DNA of 64,000 bases. It comes from Pseudomonas sp. MWU16-30317. Lineage in GTDB: Bacteria; Pseudomonadota; Gammaproteobacteria; Pseudomonadales; Pseudomonadaceae. Below, in pieces: positions 24,045 to 33,092 of the stretch. Position 1 is the stretch's first letter; each line of letters starts with the position of its first letter. The stretch spans positions 124,001-188,000 of the forward strand of contig NZ_JAIWJA010000009.1 of NCBI RefSeq assembly GCF_020515695.1. Direction: 5' to 3'. The position numbers were made by a program, and so were the translations under genes. The notes under the pieces are model-generated. The model made no database searches, was not told the DNA's origin, and saw only the letters and a list, made by a program, of their open reading frames with translations.

Positions 24045-25336
24045 GCGTTGTACCAGCCCAGCTTGATGACGAACAGAATGGAGAGAATGATCAGCGCCGG
24101 GTTGAGGTCCTGGCGACGGCCCGACAGCAGCTTGATCGCCGTCCAGGTGATGAAGCCGAAGGCGATGCCGTTGGCGATCGAGTAGGTGAACGGCATCGCC
24201 AGCGCGGTGACCACGACGGGTGCGGCTTCGGTAATGTCATCCCAATTGATCTCGGCCAGGCCAGAGCACATCAGCACTGCTACGAACAGTAGCGCCGGTG
24301 CCGTGGCGTAGGCCGGCACGCTGCCTGCCAGCGGGGCGAAGAACAGTGCCAGCAGGAACAGGATCGCTACCACCACCGCAGTCAGCCCGGTACGGCCACC
24401 GGCGCTCACGCCTGCTGCCGATTCGATATAGCTGGTGGTGGTCGATGTGCCGAGCAACGAGCCGGCCATGGCCGCCGTGCTGTCAGCGATCAATGCGCGG
24501 CCCATCTTCGGCATGTGGCCGTCCTTGCCCATCAGGCCGGCGCGTTTGGCGACGCCAATGAGGGTGCCGGAGTTGTCGAACAGGTCAACGAACAGGAAGG
24601 CGAAAATCACGCTGACCAGGCCGATATCCAGCGCGCCCTTGATATCCAGTTGCAGGAAGGTCGGCAGCAGCGACGGCGGCATGGAGACGATACCGCCGAA
24701 CGGGCTGAAGCCCCCGACGATCGAGACGATGGTCACCGCCAGAATGCCGATCAGCACCGCGCCACGCACCTTCAGCGCTTCAAGGCCGACGATCAGGAAG
24801 AAGCCCAGAATCGCCAGCACCGGCCCAGGCGCCCTGAGGTCACCGATCCCGACCATGGTCGCCGGGTTGCCGACCACGATCCCGGCCTCATGCATGCCGA
24901 TCAATGCCAGAAACAAACCAATGCCGGCGGCAATCCCCGAGCGCAGCGGAAGCGGGATGCTGTTGACGATCCACTCGCGGATGCGAAAGATCGACAGCAA
25001 GAAGAAGCACACCGCCGAAATGAACACCGCCCCCAGCGCCACCTGCCAGGTATGGCCCATGTGCAGGACCACGGTGTAGGTAAAGAAGGCGTTGAGGCCC
25101 ATGCCCGGCGCCAGGGCGATCGGGTAGTTGGCGATCAGGCCCATCACGGTGGAGCCGATGGCGGCGGCCAGGCAGGTGGCGACGAACACCGCGCCCTTGT
25201 CCATGCCGGTCTCGCCGAGGATGCTCGGGTTGACGAAGAGGATGTAGGCCATGGCCAGGAACGTGGTCACGCCCGCCAGGATTTCGGTGCGCACAGTGGT
25301 GTTGTGCGCCTTGAGTTGAAACAGCCTTTCCAGCAT
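24041..25336 (-). CDS. AzgA-type purine permease (NCS2/AzgA family)
   Basis: A 431-residue inner-membrane protein with 12 to 14 predicted helices. VTTFLAMAYILFVNPSIL, PGMGLNAFFTY and GTSTTTSYIESAAGVSAGGRTG are signature blocks of the AzgA-like adenine/guanine/hypoxanthine transporters. The ATG at 25336 starts the usual MLERLFQLKAHNTT segment; the 25 codons upstream are poor. It is followed by trmA with overlapping stop and start. Confidence 0.92.
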   Translation of the reverse strand: MLERLFQLKAHNTTVRTEILAGVTTFLAMAYILFVNPSILGETGMDKGAVFVATCLAAAIGSTVMGLIANYPIALAPGMGLNAFFTYTVVLHMGHTWQVALGAVFISAVCFFLLSIFRIREWIVNSIPLPLRSGIAAGIGLFLALIGMHEAGIVVGNPATMVGIGDLRAPGPVLAILGFFLIVGLEALKVRGAVLIGILAVTIVSIVGGFSPFGGIVSMPPSLLPTFLQLDIKGALDIGLVSVIFAFLFVDLFDNSGTLIGVAKRAGLMGKDGHMPKMGRALIADSTAAMAGSLLGTSTTTSYIESAAGVSAGGRTGLTAVVVAILFLLALFFAPLAGSVPAYATAPALLFVAVLMCSGLAEINWDDITEAAPVVVTALAMPFTYSIANGIAFGFITWTAIKLLSGRRQDLNPALIILSILFVIKLGWYNA

Positions 25337-25463
25337 GCCTGCCCCCGCAATGGATGTAACGACCCGTAGAGCACAGCACAGCCTGCGCCAGGTCGCAAAA
25401 AAGCCGGGCATGATACCAGTACCGGCCCGAAAACAAGAGCCCGTTCAGCCCCCTTGCCTATCC

Positions 25464-25554
25464 CTGTGGGAGTAGGCTGTGGCCGCGAAGCTTTTCCAGG
25501 CGCCGCCTGCGCAGCAACAGTCAAGAACTTCGCGGGCAGAGCCCACTCCCACGG
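25464..25554. repeat. REP pair, divergent CTTCGCGGGCAGAGC variant
   Basis: Arms at 25464-25490 and 25528-25554 are inverted with a few mismatches. They lie between the divergent azgA and cioA genes, leaving the cio promoter region to the right. Confidence 0.82.
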
Positions 25555-25678
25555 GGCGATTGAGTGGATTTACTGTTACTGATTCTGCAACACAGTTCCC
25601 ATCGGGTGAGGCAATTGGCCACGCGGCAATAGACCACGCGGTCCGTCGCAGGGAATGGGTCTACTCTTTTACAGATCA

Positions 25679-25692
25679 TTGATCCAGGTCAA
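25679..25692. promoter_or_regulatory. ANR/FNR box upstream of cioA
   Basis: TTGATCCAGGTCAA matches the ANR/FNR consensus TTGAT-N4-ATCAA at nine of ten fixed bases. It lies about 140 bases upstream of cioA. ANR in Pseudomonas controls terminal oxidases including Cio in response to oxygen. Confidence 0.75.
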
Positions 25693-25832
25693 CGCTTGCA
25701 GCCTGCAAGCGGGTCGTGGCCATTGCTCGCAATCCCTGCGTATTCAGACCCTGAAATTGCCGTGCTCCCTATGCGCAGGGGCCGTTGGCCTGGTTAGCCG
25801 CCAGTCCGCATTACCCTGATAGAGGAAGCTAT

Positions 25833-27266
25833 ATGTTCGGTTTAGAGGCAATAGATCTCGCCCGAATGCAGTTTGCGTTTACGGTTTCGTTCCACATTCT
25901 CTTCCCTGCCATCACCATCGGTCTGGCCAGTTTTCTGGCAGTGCTCGAAGGTCTCTGGCTGAAGACCCATGACGACACCTACCGCGATCTGTATCACTTC
26001 TGGTCGAAGATTTTCGCCGTCAACTTCGGCATGGGCGTGGTCTCGGGCCTGGTCATGGCGTACGAGTTCGGTACCAACTGGAGCGGATTCTCCGACTTCG
26101 CCGGTGCCATCAGCGGTCCGCTGCTGACCTATGAAGTACTCACCGCATTCTTCCTCGAAGCAGGGTTCCTCGGCGTCATGCTGTTCGGCTGGAACCGCGT
26201 CGGCCGTGGTCTGCACTTTTTCGCGACCGTCATGGTGGCGATCGGTACGCTGATCTCGACGTTCTGGATCCTGGCCTCCAACAGCTGGATGCAGACCCCG
26301 CAGGGCTACGAAATCGTCGATGGCCGTGCGGTGCCCGCCGACTGGCTGGCGGTCATCTTCAACCCGTCGTTCCCGTTCCGCCTGGCGCACATGTCGATCG
26401 CCGCGTTCGTCGCTACCGCGTTCTTCGTCGGTGCTTCGGCGGCCTGGCACTTGCTGCGTGGTCGCCGTACTCCGGCCATCAAGCGCATGTTCTCCATGGC
26501 CATGTGGATGGCGCTGATCGTCGCGCCGATCCAGGCCTTCGTCGGTGATGCCCACGGTCTGAACACCCTGGAACATCAGCCCGCGAAAATCGCTGCCATC
26601 GAAGGCCACTGGGAAAACGTCGGCAACGAGCCGACCCCGCTGGTGTTGTTCGGCTGGCCGGACATGAAAGCCGAGACCACGCGCTTCAAAGTCGAAGTGC
26701 CGTACCTGGGCAGCCTGATCCTGACCCACAGCCTGGACAAGCAGATCCCGGCGCTCAAGTCCTTCCCGCCTGAAGACCGCCCTAACTCGACGATCATCTT
26801 CTGGTCGTTCCGGGTCATGGCTGGCCTGGGCATGCTGATGATTTTCGTCGGCCTGTGGAGCCTCTGGCTGCGCAAGCGCGACGCGCTCTACACCTGCCGT
26901 CCGTTCCTGTACCTGACCCTGTGGATGGGCCCATCGGGCCTGATCGCGCTGCTGGCGGGCTGGTTCACAACCGAGGTCGGTCGTCAGCCGTGGGTCGTGT
27001 ATGGCCTGCTGCGCACCGTCAATGCGGTGTCCAATCACAGCGTCACGCAGATGACCATCACCCTGGTGACCTTCGTCGTCGTGTACTTCTCGCTGTTCGG
27101 CGTGGGCCTGGGCTACATGATGCGCCTGGTGCGCAAAGGGCCTAAAGCTCACCACGATGACCAGCCGCACGGTGGCCCTGGCCAGCAGCGTACACCGGCA
27201 CGTCCACTGTCCGCCGCCGATACTGGCGAGCACAGCGGCCACGACAGCTTGAGCAAGGGGAACTGA
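25833..27266 (+). CDS. cioA: Cyanide-insensitive (bd-type) ubiquinol oxidase subunit I
   Basis: The 477-residue heme-bearing subunit of a bd-type quinol oxidase that reduces oxygen to water in the inner membrane without pumping protons. Conserved segments include ARMQFAFTVSFHILFPA with a heme-ligand histidine, GWNRVGRGLHF, and RLAHMSIAAF with a second ligand. The periplasmic Q-loop is short, as in CioA rather than long-loop CydA. The ATG at 25833 is preceded by GAGGAAGC. It is the first gene of cioA-cioB-small-subunit, with an ANR box upstream. Confidence 0.95.
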   Translation: MFGLEAIDLARMQFAFTVSFHILFPAITIGLASFLAVLEGLWLKTHDDTYRDLYHFWSKIFAVNFGMGVVSGLVMAYEFGTNWSGFSDFAGAISGPLLTYEVLTAFFLEAGFLGVMLFGWNRVGRGLHFFATVMVAIGTLISTFWILASNSWMQTPQGYEIVDGRAVPADWLAVIFNPSFPFRLAHMSIAAFVATAFFVGASAAWHLLRGRRTPAIKRMFSMAMWMALIVAPIQAFVGDAHGLNTLEHQPAKIAAIEGHWENVGNEPTPLVLFGWPDMKAETTRFKVEVPYLGSLILTHSLDKQIPALKSFPPEDRPNSTIIFWSFRVMAGLGMLMIFVGLWSLWLRKRDALYTCRPFLYLTLWMGPSGLIALLAGWFTTEVGRQPWVVYGLLRTVNAVSNHSVTQMTITLVTFVVVYFSLFGVGLGYMMRLVRKGPKAHHDDQPHGGPGQQRTPARPLSAADTGEHSGHDSLSKGN

Positions 27267-27269
27267 GTC

Positions 27270-28277
27270 ATGGGTATTGATCTTCCACTGATCTGGGCCG
27301 TGATCATCATCTTCGGCGTCATGATGTACGTGGTCATGGACGGCTTCGACCTGGGGATTGGCATTCTTTTCCCCTTCTTCAAGGACAGCAAAGACCGTGA
27401 CGTGGCGATGAACACCGTCGCGCCGGTCTGGGATGGTAACGAGACCTGGCTGGTACTGGGTGGCGCAGGGTTGTTCGGCGCCTTCCCGCTGGCCTACTCA
27501 GTGGTGCTCGAGGCGCTGTATCTGCCGCTGATCTTCATGCTCGTGGGCTTGATCTTCCGCGGTGTGGCGTTCGAGTTCCGCTTCAAGGCCACACCCGCCA
27601 AGCAACACATCTGGGACAAGGCCTTCATCGGCGGTTCGCTGGTCGCGACCTTCTTCCAAGGCGTAGCGCTGGGCGCGTTCATCGACGGTATTCCGGTGGT
27701 CGGGCGCAAGTTCGCCGGCGGCGGCCTGGATTGGCTGACCCCGTTCAGCGTGTTCTGCGGCCTGGCACTGATCGTCGCTTACGCACTGCTGGGTTGCACC
27801 TGGCTGATCATGAAAACCGAAGGCGGGCTGCAGCAGACCATGCACAAGCTGGCGCGGCCGTTGACCCTGTTGCTGCTGGCGGTGACGGGTGCGGTGAGTA
27901 TCTGGACGCCGCTTGCGCATCCGGACATCCACGAGCGCTGGTTCAGCACCCCGAACCTGTTCTGGTTCCTGCCGGTGCCGATCCTGGTGCTGGTTGCGGT
28001 GTACGGCCTGCTGCGCGCTGTAGCGCGTAAAGCGCATTACACGCCGTTCCTGCTGACCTTGCTGCTGGTGTTTCTGGGCTACACCGGATTGGGTATCAGC
28101 CTGTGGCCGCACATCGTGCCGCCCTCGCTGACCATCTGGGATGCCGCCTCGCCGGCGAAAAGCCAGGGCTTCATTCTGGTCGGCACCTTGTTCATCCTGC
28201 CGTTCATCCTGGGCTACACCTTCTGGAGCTACTACGTGTTCCGCGGCAAGGTGACACCTGAGGATGGTTACCACTAG
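27270..28277 (+). CDS. cioB: Cyanide-insensitive (bd-type) ubiquinol oxidase subunit II
   Basis: A 335-residue partner of CioA with about eight helices. YVVMDGFDLGIGILFPF and WDGNETWLVLGGAGLFGAFP are the defining CydB/CioB blocks. It starts 3 bases after the cioA stop behind AAGGGGAACTGAGTC. It carries no heme but is required for assembly and stability of the oxidase. The next gene is the small subunit-like protein at 28334. Confidence 0.96.
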   Translation: MGIDLPLIWAVIIIFGVMMYVVMDGFDLGIGILFPFFKDSKDRDVAMNTVAPVWDGNETWLVLGGAGLFGAFPLAYSVVLEALYLPLIFMLVGLIFRGVAFEFRFKATPAKQHIWDKAFIGGSLVATFFQGVALGAFIDGIPVVGRKFAGGGLDWLTPFSVFCGLALIVAYALLGCTWLIMKTEGGLQQTMHKLARPLTLLLLAVTGAVSIWTPLAHPDIHERWFSTPNLFWFLPVPILVLVAVYGLLRAVARKAHYTPFLLTLLLVFLGYTGLGISLWPHIVPPSLTIWDAASPAKSQGFILVGTLFILPFILGYTFWSYYVFRGKVTPEDGYH

Positions 28278-28289
28278 TCGTCTGTCAGG

Positions 28290-28314
28290 CGCCCGGGTCC
28301 TTGAGGTCCGGGCG
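28290..28314. other. Hairpin between cioB and the small cio gene
   Basis: CGCCCGG (28290-28296) and CCGGGCG (28308-28314) enclose an 11-base loop, 13 bases past the cioB stop. There is no T tract, so it more likely tunes mRNA stability or the level of the distal gene than ends transcription. Confidence 0.6.
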
Positions 28315-28333
28315 TCCTTCTAGGAGATGAGTC

Positions 28334-28507
28334 ATGGTTCACAAAGACGTTGTTACGAATGAACAAGCCGGCGAGACAGTACAGTCGCCGTGGTACAAAC
28401 GCGTTGGCTGGCTGGTGTTGATCTATGTCGGCAGCGTCGTGGCCTTGGGGTTGTTCGCCATGCTGATCCGTCTGTTCATGACGGCGGCGGGGATGAAGTC
28501 TCACTGA
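28334..28507 (+). CDS. DUF2474-type small membrane protein of the cio operon (CydX-like)
   Basis: A 57-residue protein with one transmembrane helix (GWLVLIYVGSVVALGLFAML) after the motif SPWYKRVGW. It starts with ATG 7 bases behind AGGAGA. Small single-helix proteins of the DUF2474 family follow cioB in many Pseudomonas. By analogy with CydX they may stabilise the oxidase hemes; that role is inference. Confidence 0.85.
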   Translation: MVHKDVVTNEQAGETVQSPWYKRVGWLVLIYVGSVVALGLFAMLIRLFMTAAGMKSH

Positions 28508-28525
28508 TATCTGTGTCGACTGAGC

Positions 28526-28551
28526 TGGCCTCTTCGCCGCCGAAGAGGCCA
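28526..28551. terminator. Perfect hairpin between convergent cio operon and rlmG
   Basis: TGGCCTCTTCG and CGAAGAGGCCA form an 11-bp perfect stem with a CCGC loop, in the gap between the two convergent units. It lacks a long T tract, but its position suits a bidirectional transcript end. Confidence 0.55.
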
Positions 28552-28576
28552 GTACTGACACGCTGGAATTTGATCC

Positions 28577-29701
28577 TTACTTGCGCGCCTTGAGCACCAC
28601 GAACTTGGGCGTCGCCGCCACCTGCTCCACCCCTCTGAACAACCGCGCCAGCTTGCTGTGATAGCCCAGGTGCCGGTTGCCGACGATATACAACGCCCCG
28701 CCCACCACCAGCGCCTCGCGCGCCTGCTGGAACATTCGCCACGCCAGGAAATCCCCCACCACCTGTTGCTGGTGAAACGGCGGATTGCACAGCACCACGT
28801 CCAGTGAGTCCGCCGGCTGCGTCGCCAGGCCGTCATCGGCGCGCGTGGTCACCGGGCGATCGCCCAGCGCTACCTGCCAATTCTCGGCCGCCGATTGCAC
28901 CGCCATGTAGGACTCGTCCACCAGGCTGTACTGCGCCTGCGGGTTGGCCAGCGCACTGGCGATGGCCAGCACGCCGTTGCCGCAGCCCAGGTCTGCCACC
29001 CGAGCATCCCCAAGGTTGCCCGGCAAGTGCGGGAGAAAGGCGCGGGTGCCGATGTCCAGGCCTTCGCGGCAGAACACATTGGCGTGGTTGAGCAGCTCGA
29101 TGGCCGGCGCATCGAGGTGGTAGCGCGTCGGGTAGGGCGAGATGGCAATCGGCCGCGGCTGCGCCGTGGCAATCAGCAAGCGGGCCTTCTTGACCGCCAG
29201 CGACGCCTGCATCGTGCCGATATAACGCTCCAGCAGATCACCGGCGGCCCGTGGCAAGTGCTTGACCATGGCGGCGGCGATCACCTGAGCGCCCGGCGCC
29301 AAGTGGCCCTGCAACCGAATCAGTTGTTCTTCGAGCAGGGCGAGGGTCTTGGGCACGCGGATCAGCACGCGGTCGAACGGGCCCTGCCATGGCCTGCTGG
29401 CCGGCACAAAGGTAACCGAGTCGAACGGCTGGTGATTGCGCGTCAGGTTCTTTTCCAGGGCCAGGTGGCCCAGGTACGAGTCGCCGCTGCTGATCAATTG
29501 GCACTGCCCGCTAAGGCTCACCGCCAAGGCGCCGAAGCTGTCGTTGAGCACCAGTACCCGGGTGCTAGCCGGCAGTTGCTGTTCGGCCAGATGATTGAGC
29601 AGGTATTCATCGGCGGCGTCGAACGCCTGCAGCGGTTCGTCCGGCTGGTCTGGCTGGCGGATCAGGTCGAGCTGGGCGTAGGCGGTTTTGAGCAGGGGCA
29701 T
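28577..29701 (-). CDS. rlmG: 23S rRNA (guanine-1835-N2)-methyltransferase
   Basis: A 374-residue protein with two tandem Rossmann methyltransferase-like domains, as in RlmG/RsmC. The N-terminal one is degenerate. The C-terminal one has the SAM site VADLGCGNGVLAIASA and the N6/N2-amino catalytic motif LCNPPFH. It methylates G1835 in the large subunit rRNA. It is monocistronic and divergent from fpr. Confidence 0.92.
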   Translation of the reverse strand: MPLLKTAYAQLDLIRQPDQPDEPLQAFDAADEYLLNHLAEQQLPASTRVLVLNDSFGALAVSLSGQCQLISSGDSYLGHLALEKNLTRNHQPFDSVTFVPASRPWQGPFDRVLIRVPKTLALLEEQLIRLQGHLAPGAQVIAAAMVKHLPRAAGDLLERYIGTMQASLAVKKARLLIATAQPRPIAISPYPTRYHLDAPAIELLNHANVFCREGLDIGTRAFLPHLPGNLGDARVADLGCGNGVLAIASALANPQAQYSLVDESYMAVQSAAENWQVALGDRPVTTRADDGLATQPADSLDVVLCNPPFHQQQVVGDFLAWRMFQQAREALVVGGALYIVGNRHLGYHSKLARLFRGVEQVAATPKFVVLKARK

Positions 29702-29842
29702 GGCAAGCGGACACGAGAGCGGCGGAGGCGGGTGATTCTACGGGGTTTTTGTAGGGCCTGCTGGGGATGACATTACAAACCGGCGGTGTTTATCTGCTGC
29801 CGTTTGCGGGAAACTGTCGCCATCAGTTCAATGGAGCGCGTC

Positions 29843-30619
29843 ATGTCCGCCAGCGCAGAAAAATTTACCCGTCAGACCATCACCCATGTCGAACCGCTGA
29901 CCCCCAGCCTGTTTATCCTGCGTACCACCCGCGATGCCGGGTTTCGTTTCGTGGCCGGGCAGTTCGCGCGCCTGGGGGTGACCAAGGCCGACGGCACGGT
30001 GGTATGGCGGGCGTATTCGATGGTGTCGTCGCCCCATGACGAGTTTCTCGAGTTCCTCTCCATCGTGGTGCCGGGCGGTGAATTCACCAGCGAGCTCAGT
30101 CGCCTGAAGGTGGGTGATGAATTGTTGGTGGAGCGCCAGGCGACGGGCTACCTGACCCTCGATCGTTTCGTCGATGGCCGCGACCTGTGGATGCTGTCGA
30201 CCGGTACCGGCGTGGCGCCGTTTCTGTCGATCCTGCAGGATTTCGAGGTGTGGGAGAAATTCGAGCGCATCGTCCTGGTGTACAGCGTGCGCGAAGGGCG
30301 CGAGTTGGCGTATCAGGAGCTGATCGCCGGCCTGGAGTCGCGTGAATATCTAGCGGACTACAAAGGCAAGCTGACCTTTATCGGTACGGTAAGCCGTGAG
30401 GATTACCCCGATACCCTGCGGGGCAGGATCACTGGGCTGATCGACAACGGCGAGTTGGAGGCCAAGGCCGGTGTGGCGCTGACGCCGGAGCATTCGCGGG
30501 TGATGATCTGTGGCAATCCAGAGATGATCGACGACACCCGCAAGTTGCTCAAGGCGCGCGACATGCAGCTAAGCCTCAGCCGCCGACCGGGGCAGGTGGC
30601 GGTGGAGAATTATTGGTAA
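29843..30619 (+). CDS. fpr: Ferredoxin-NADP(+) reductase
   Basis: A 258-residue FAD enzyme that exchanges electrons between NADPH and ferredoxin or flavodoxin. RAYSMVSSP is the FAD-binding block, LWMLSTGTGVAPFLSIL the NADP pyrophosphate site, and VMICGNPEMI the NADP-binding end; the chain ends ENYW. GGAGCG precedes the ATG at 29843. Its neighbour mscL and the C-terminal tryptophan resemble the second Pseudomonas Fpr (FprB) rather than FprA. Confidence 0.93.
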   Translation: MSASAEKFTRQTITHVEPLTPSLFILRTTRDAGFRFVAGQFARLGVTKADGTVVWRAYSMVSSPHDEFLEFLSIVVPGGEFTSELSRLKVGDELLVERQATGYLTLDRFVDGRDLWMLSTGTGVAPFLSILQDFEVWEKFERIVLVYSVREGRELAYQELIAGLESREYLADYKGKLTFIGTVSREDYPDTLRGRITGLIDNGELEAKAGVALTPEHSRVMICGNPEMIDDTRKLLKARDMQLSLSRRPGQVAVENYW

Positions 30620-30687
30620 GCGGTGGTTTGATCTTGCGCACGCTTGCCCGCGAAAGGGCCGGCAGCCCGATCGCGAATCCAGCAGGC

Positions 30688-31134
30688 TCAAACCAGCCGA
30701 TCAGGCGCCGCTACAGTCGGAACCGCTTTGGCATTCTGATCCTTGAGCAAATCGCGGATCTCGCCCAGCAGCACTTCTTCCTTGCTCGGGGTCGGTGGCA
30801 GGGTTGGAGCCTTGGCTTCTTCGCGCTTGAGGCGGTTGATGGCCTTGACGCCCATGAAGATGGCGAACGCGACGATGATGAAATCGATGACCGTCTGGAT
30901 GAATTTGCCGTAGGCCAATACCACGGCCGGGGCGTTGCCTTCCGCTGCCCGGAGGGTGATCGCGAGGTCGCTGAAATCAACGCCACCAATCAATAACCCC
31001 AGAGGCGGCATGATCACATCGCCGACAAAGGAGGAGACAATCTTGCCGAATGCAGCGCCGATGATGATACCAACGGCCATGTCGACTACATTGCCCTTGA
31101 CCGCAAAGGCCTTGAATTCACTTAGCACGCTCAT
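30688..31134 (-). CDS. mscL: Large-conductance mechanosensitive channel
   Basis: A 148-residue protein beginning MSVLSEFKAFAVKGNVVDMAVGII, the conserved MscL N-terminal helix and pore-lining TM1. TM2 is FIQTVIDFIIVAFAIFMGVKAINRL, and the C-terminal helix contains LLGEIRDLL. The homopentamer opens on membrane tension and releases solutes during hypo-osmotic shock. It is convergent with fpr. Confidence 0.97.
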   Translation of the reverse strand: MSVLSEFKAFAVKGNVVDMAVGIIIGAAFGKIVSSFVGDVIMPPLGLLIGGVDFSDLAITLRAAEGNAPAVVLAYGKFIQTVIDFIIVAFAIFMGVKAINRLKREEAKAPTLPPTPSKEEVLLGEIRDLLKDQNAKAVPTVAAPDRLV

Positions 31135-31304
31135 TTAGATATTCCTTGTTACAGATGAGGTTGGTCGACGCAGTGTAATTCAGCCTTGTTTCATGCTCTA
31201 CGCCCGTTTTTAGTGACACGGTTATTAGCGAGAAGTTTTGTCGAATTTGAGCCTAGCCCTATTCGCGCGCCGCGCCGCAAAGTTTCATCCAGCCATTGCT
31301 CACC

Positions 31305-31400
31305 TTGTAGAGAGGGGGCTTGCCCCGGATTGCATGGGGTCGGAAAAACACATGGGTGCCTGGTCCACCGCATTGAGGAGAAGCCCCCTCACCACAGGTA
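31305..31400. repeat. Imperfect REP pair upstream of radA
   Basis: A GAGGGGGCTTGCCCC arm near 31311-31325 and a GCCCCCTC arm near 31383-31390 are inverted and partly decayed. They lie between divergent mscL and radA. Confidence 0.6.
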
Positions 31401-31462
31401 AGTGTCTGGCCACGGGCGGCGGCAGGCGCGGTATCATGGCGACTTTTGCCCCAGGAGTTTCC

Positions 31463-32830
31463 ATGGCCAAGGCCAAGCGCATGTACGGCTGCACCGAGTG
31501 CGGCGCCACCTTCCCTAAATGGGCCGGGCAGTGCGGCGAGTGCGGTGCGTGGAACACCTTGGTGGAAACCGTGCTCGACCAGACCTCCGCCGCACCGCCC
31601 AGCGGGCGCACCGGCTGGACGGGCCAGCAGGCGCAGATCCGGACCTTGGCAGAAGTCAGCGTCGAGGAAATCCCGCGTTTCTCCACCGCGTCCGCCGAGC
31701 TGGATCGCGTCCTGGGGGGTGGCCTGGTCGATGGGTCGGTGGTGCTGATCGGTGGCGACCCCGGTATCGGCAAATCGACCATCCTGTTGCAGACGCTGTG
31801 CAATATCGCCACGCGCATGCCGGCGCTGTACGTCACCGGCGAAGAATCCCAGCAACAGGTCGCCATGCGTGCGCGGCGCCTGGGGTTGCCCCAGGACAAG
31901 CTGCGGGTCATGACCGAGACCTGCATCGAGGTCATCATCGCCACGGCCAAGGTCGAGCAGCCCAAGGTGATGGTGATCGACTCCATCCAGACCATCTTCA
32001 CCGAGCAGTTGCAGTCCGCTCCCGGCGGCGTGTCCCAGGTCCGCGAGAGTGCGGCGCTGCTGGTGCGCTACGCCAAGCAGAGCGGCACGGCGATCTTCCT
32101 GGTCGGCCACGTCACCAAAGAAGGCGCGTTGGCGGGGCCGCGGGTGCTGGAGCACATGGTCGATACCGTGCTGTATTTCGAAGGCGAATCCGATGGCCGC
32201 TTGCGCTTGCTGCGCGCGGTGAAGAACCGCTTCGGCGCCGTCAACGAGCTGGGCGTGTTCGGCATGACCGATCGTGGCCTCAAGGAAGTCTCCAATCCGT
32301 CGGCGATTTTTCTGACTCGTGCGCAGGAAGAAGTGCCCGGCAGCGTGGTCATGGCCACGTGGGAAGGCACCCGGCCCATGCTGGTCGAAGTGCAGGCGCT
32401 GGTGGACGACAGTCATCTGGCCAACCCGCGCCGCGTCACCCTCGGCCTCGACCAGAATCGCCTCGCCATGTTGCTGGCGGTGCTGCATCGCCATGGCGGC
32501 ATCCCCACCCACGACCAGGACGTGTTCCTCAATGTGGTGGGCGGCGTGAAGGTGCTCGAGACCGCGTCGGACCTGGCCTTGCTGGCGGCGATCATGTCGA
32601 GCCTGCGTAACCGGCCCCTGGCCAACGACCTGCTGGTGTTCGGCGAGGTCGGGTTGTCTGGCGAAGTACGCCCGGTGCCCAGCGGCCAGGAGCGCCTCAA
32701 GGAGGCCGCCAAGCACGGCTTCAAACGCGCCATCGTGCCCAAGGCCAACGCGCCGAAGGAGAATCCGCCTGGATTGCAGGTCATTGCGGTGACGCGGCTG
32801 GAACAGGCGCTGGATGCATTGTTCGAGTAA
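31463..32830 (+). CDS. radA: DNA repair protein RadA
   Basis: The 455-residue RecA-like ATPase that helps branch migration during recombination. It has a four-cysteine zinc finger (Cys10, Cys13, Cys24, Cys27), Walker A GGDPGIGKST, the RadA-specific KNRFG motif (VKNRFGAVNELG), and a C-terminal Lon-protease-like domain (LLVFGEVGLSGEVRPV). The ATG at 31463 follows CAGGAGTTTCC; the longer open frame upstream runs through a REP region. Confidence 0.96.
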   Translation: MAKAKRMYGCTECGATFPKWAGQCGECGAWNTLVETVLDQTSAAPPSGRTGWTGQQAQIRTLAEVSVEEIPRFSTASAELDRVLGGGLVDGSVVLIGGDPGIGKSTILLQTLCNIATRMPALYVTGEESQQQVAMRARRLGLPQDKLRVMTETCIEVIIATAKVEQPKVMVIDSIQTIFTEQLQSAPGGVSQVRESAALLVRYAKQSGTAIFLVGHVTKEGALAGPRVLEHMVDTVLYFEGESDGRLRLLRAVKNRFGAVNELGVFGMTDRGLKEVSNPSAIFLTRAQEEVPGSVVMATWEGTRPMLVEVQALVDDSHLANPRRVTLGLDQNRLAMLLAVLHRHGGIPTHDQDVFLNVVGGVKVLETASDLALLAAIMSSLRNRPLANDLLVFGEVGLSGEVRPVPSGQERLKEAAKHGFKRAIVPKANAPKENPPGLQVIAVTRLEQALDALFE

Positions 32831-33092
32831 ACCGATGCTGACCCTTGTCGACAACCGCGCCGATAATGGCGAGGAGCGCTGGGTTGGCATTGGCTGGAGG
32901 GTTTGCGGGTGGGTGTAGTGGTTTTCACCAGGTCGACAGGAAATGTCATACGCTTCATTTCGGCCCGCAGGGCCACACGTGAAGTTACTGCGCCATTACC
33001 TACAGGCGCATCAAGGCAGATCGCTGTGCCAGCAGGGCAGCGCCAATCTGTGCTAGGTTGTTGCGATCAATTATCAGCTGAGGGCGTATCCC
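32831..33092. other. Intergenic stretch without a supported gene
   Basis: I see no open frame with a ribosome site, no terminator with a T tract and no REP arm here. It presumably holds the promoter of the downstream HAD gene. Confidence 0.5.
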
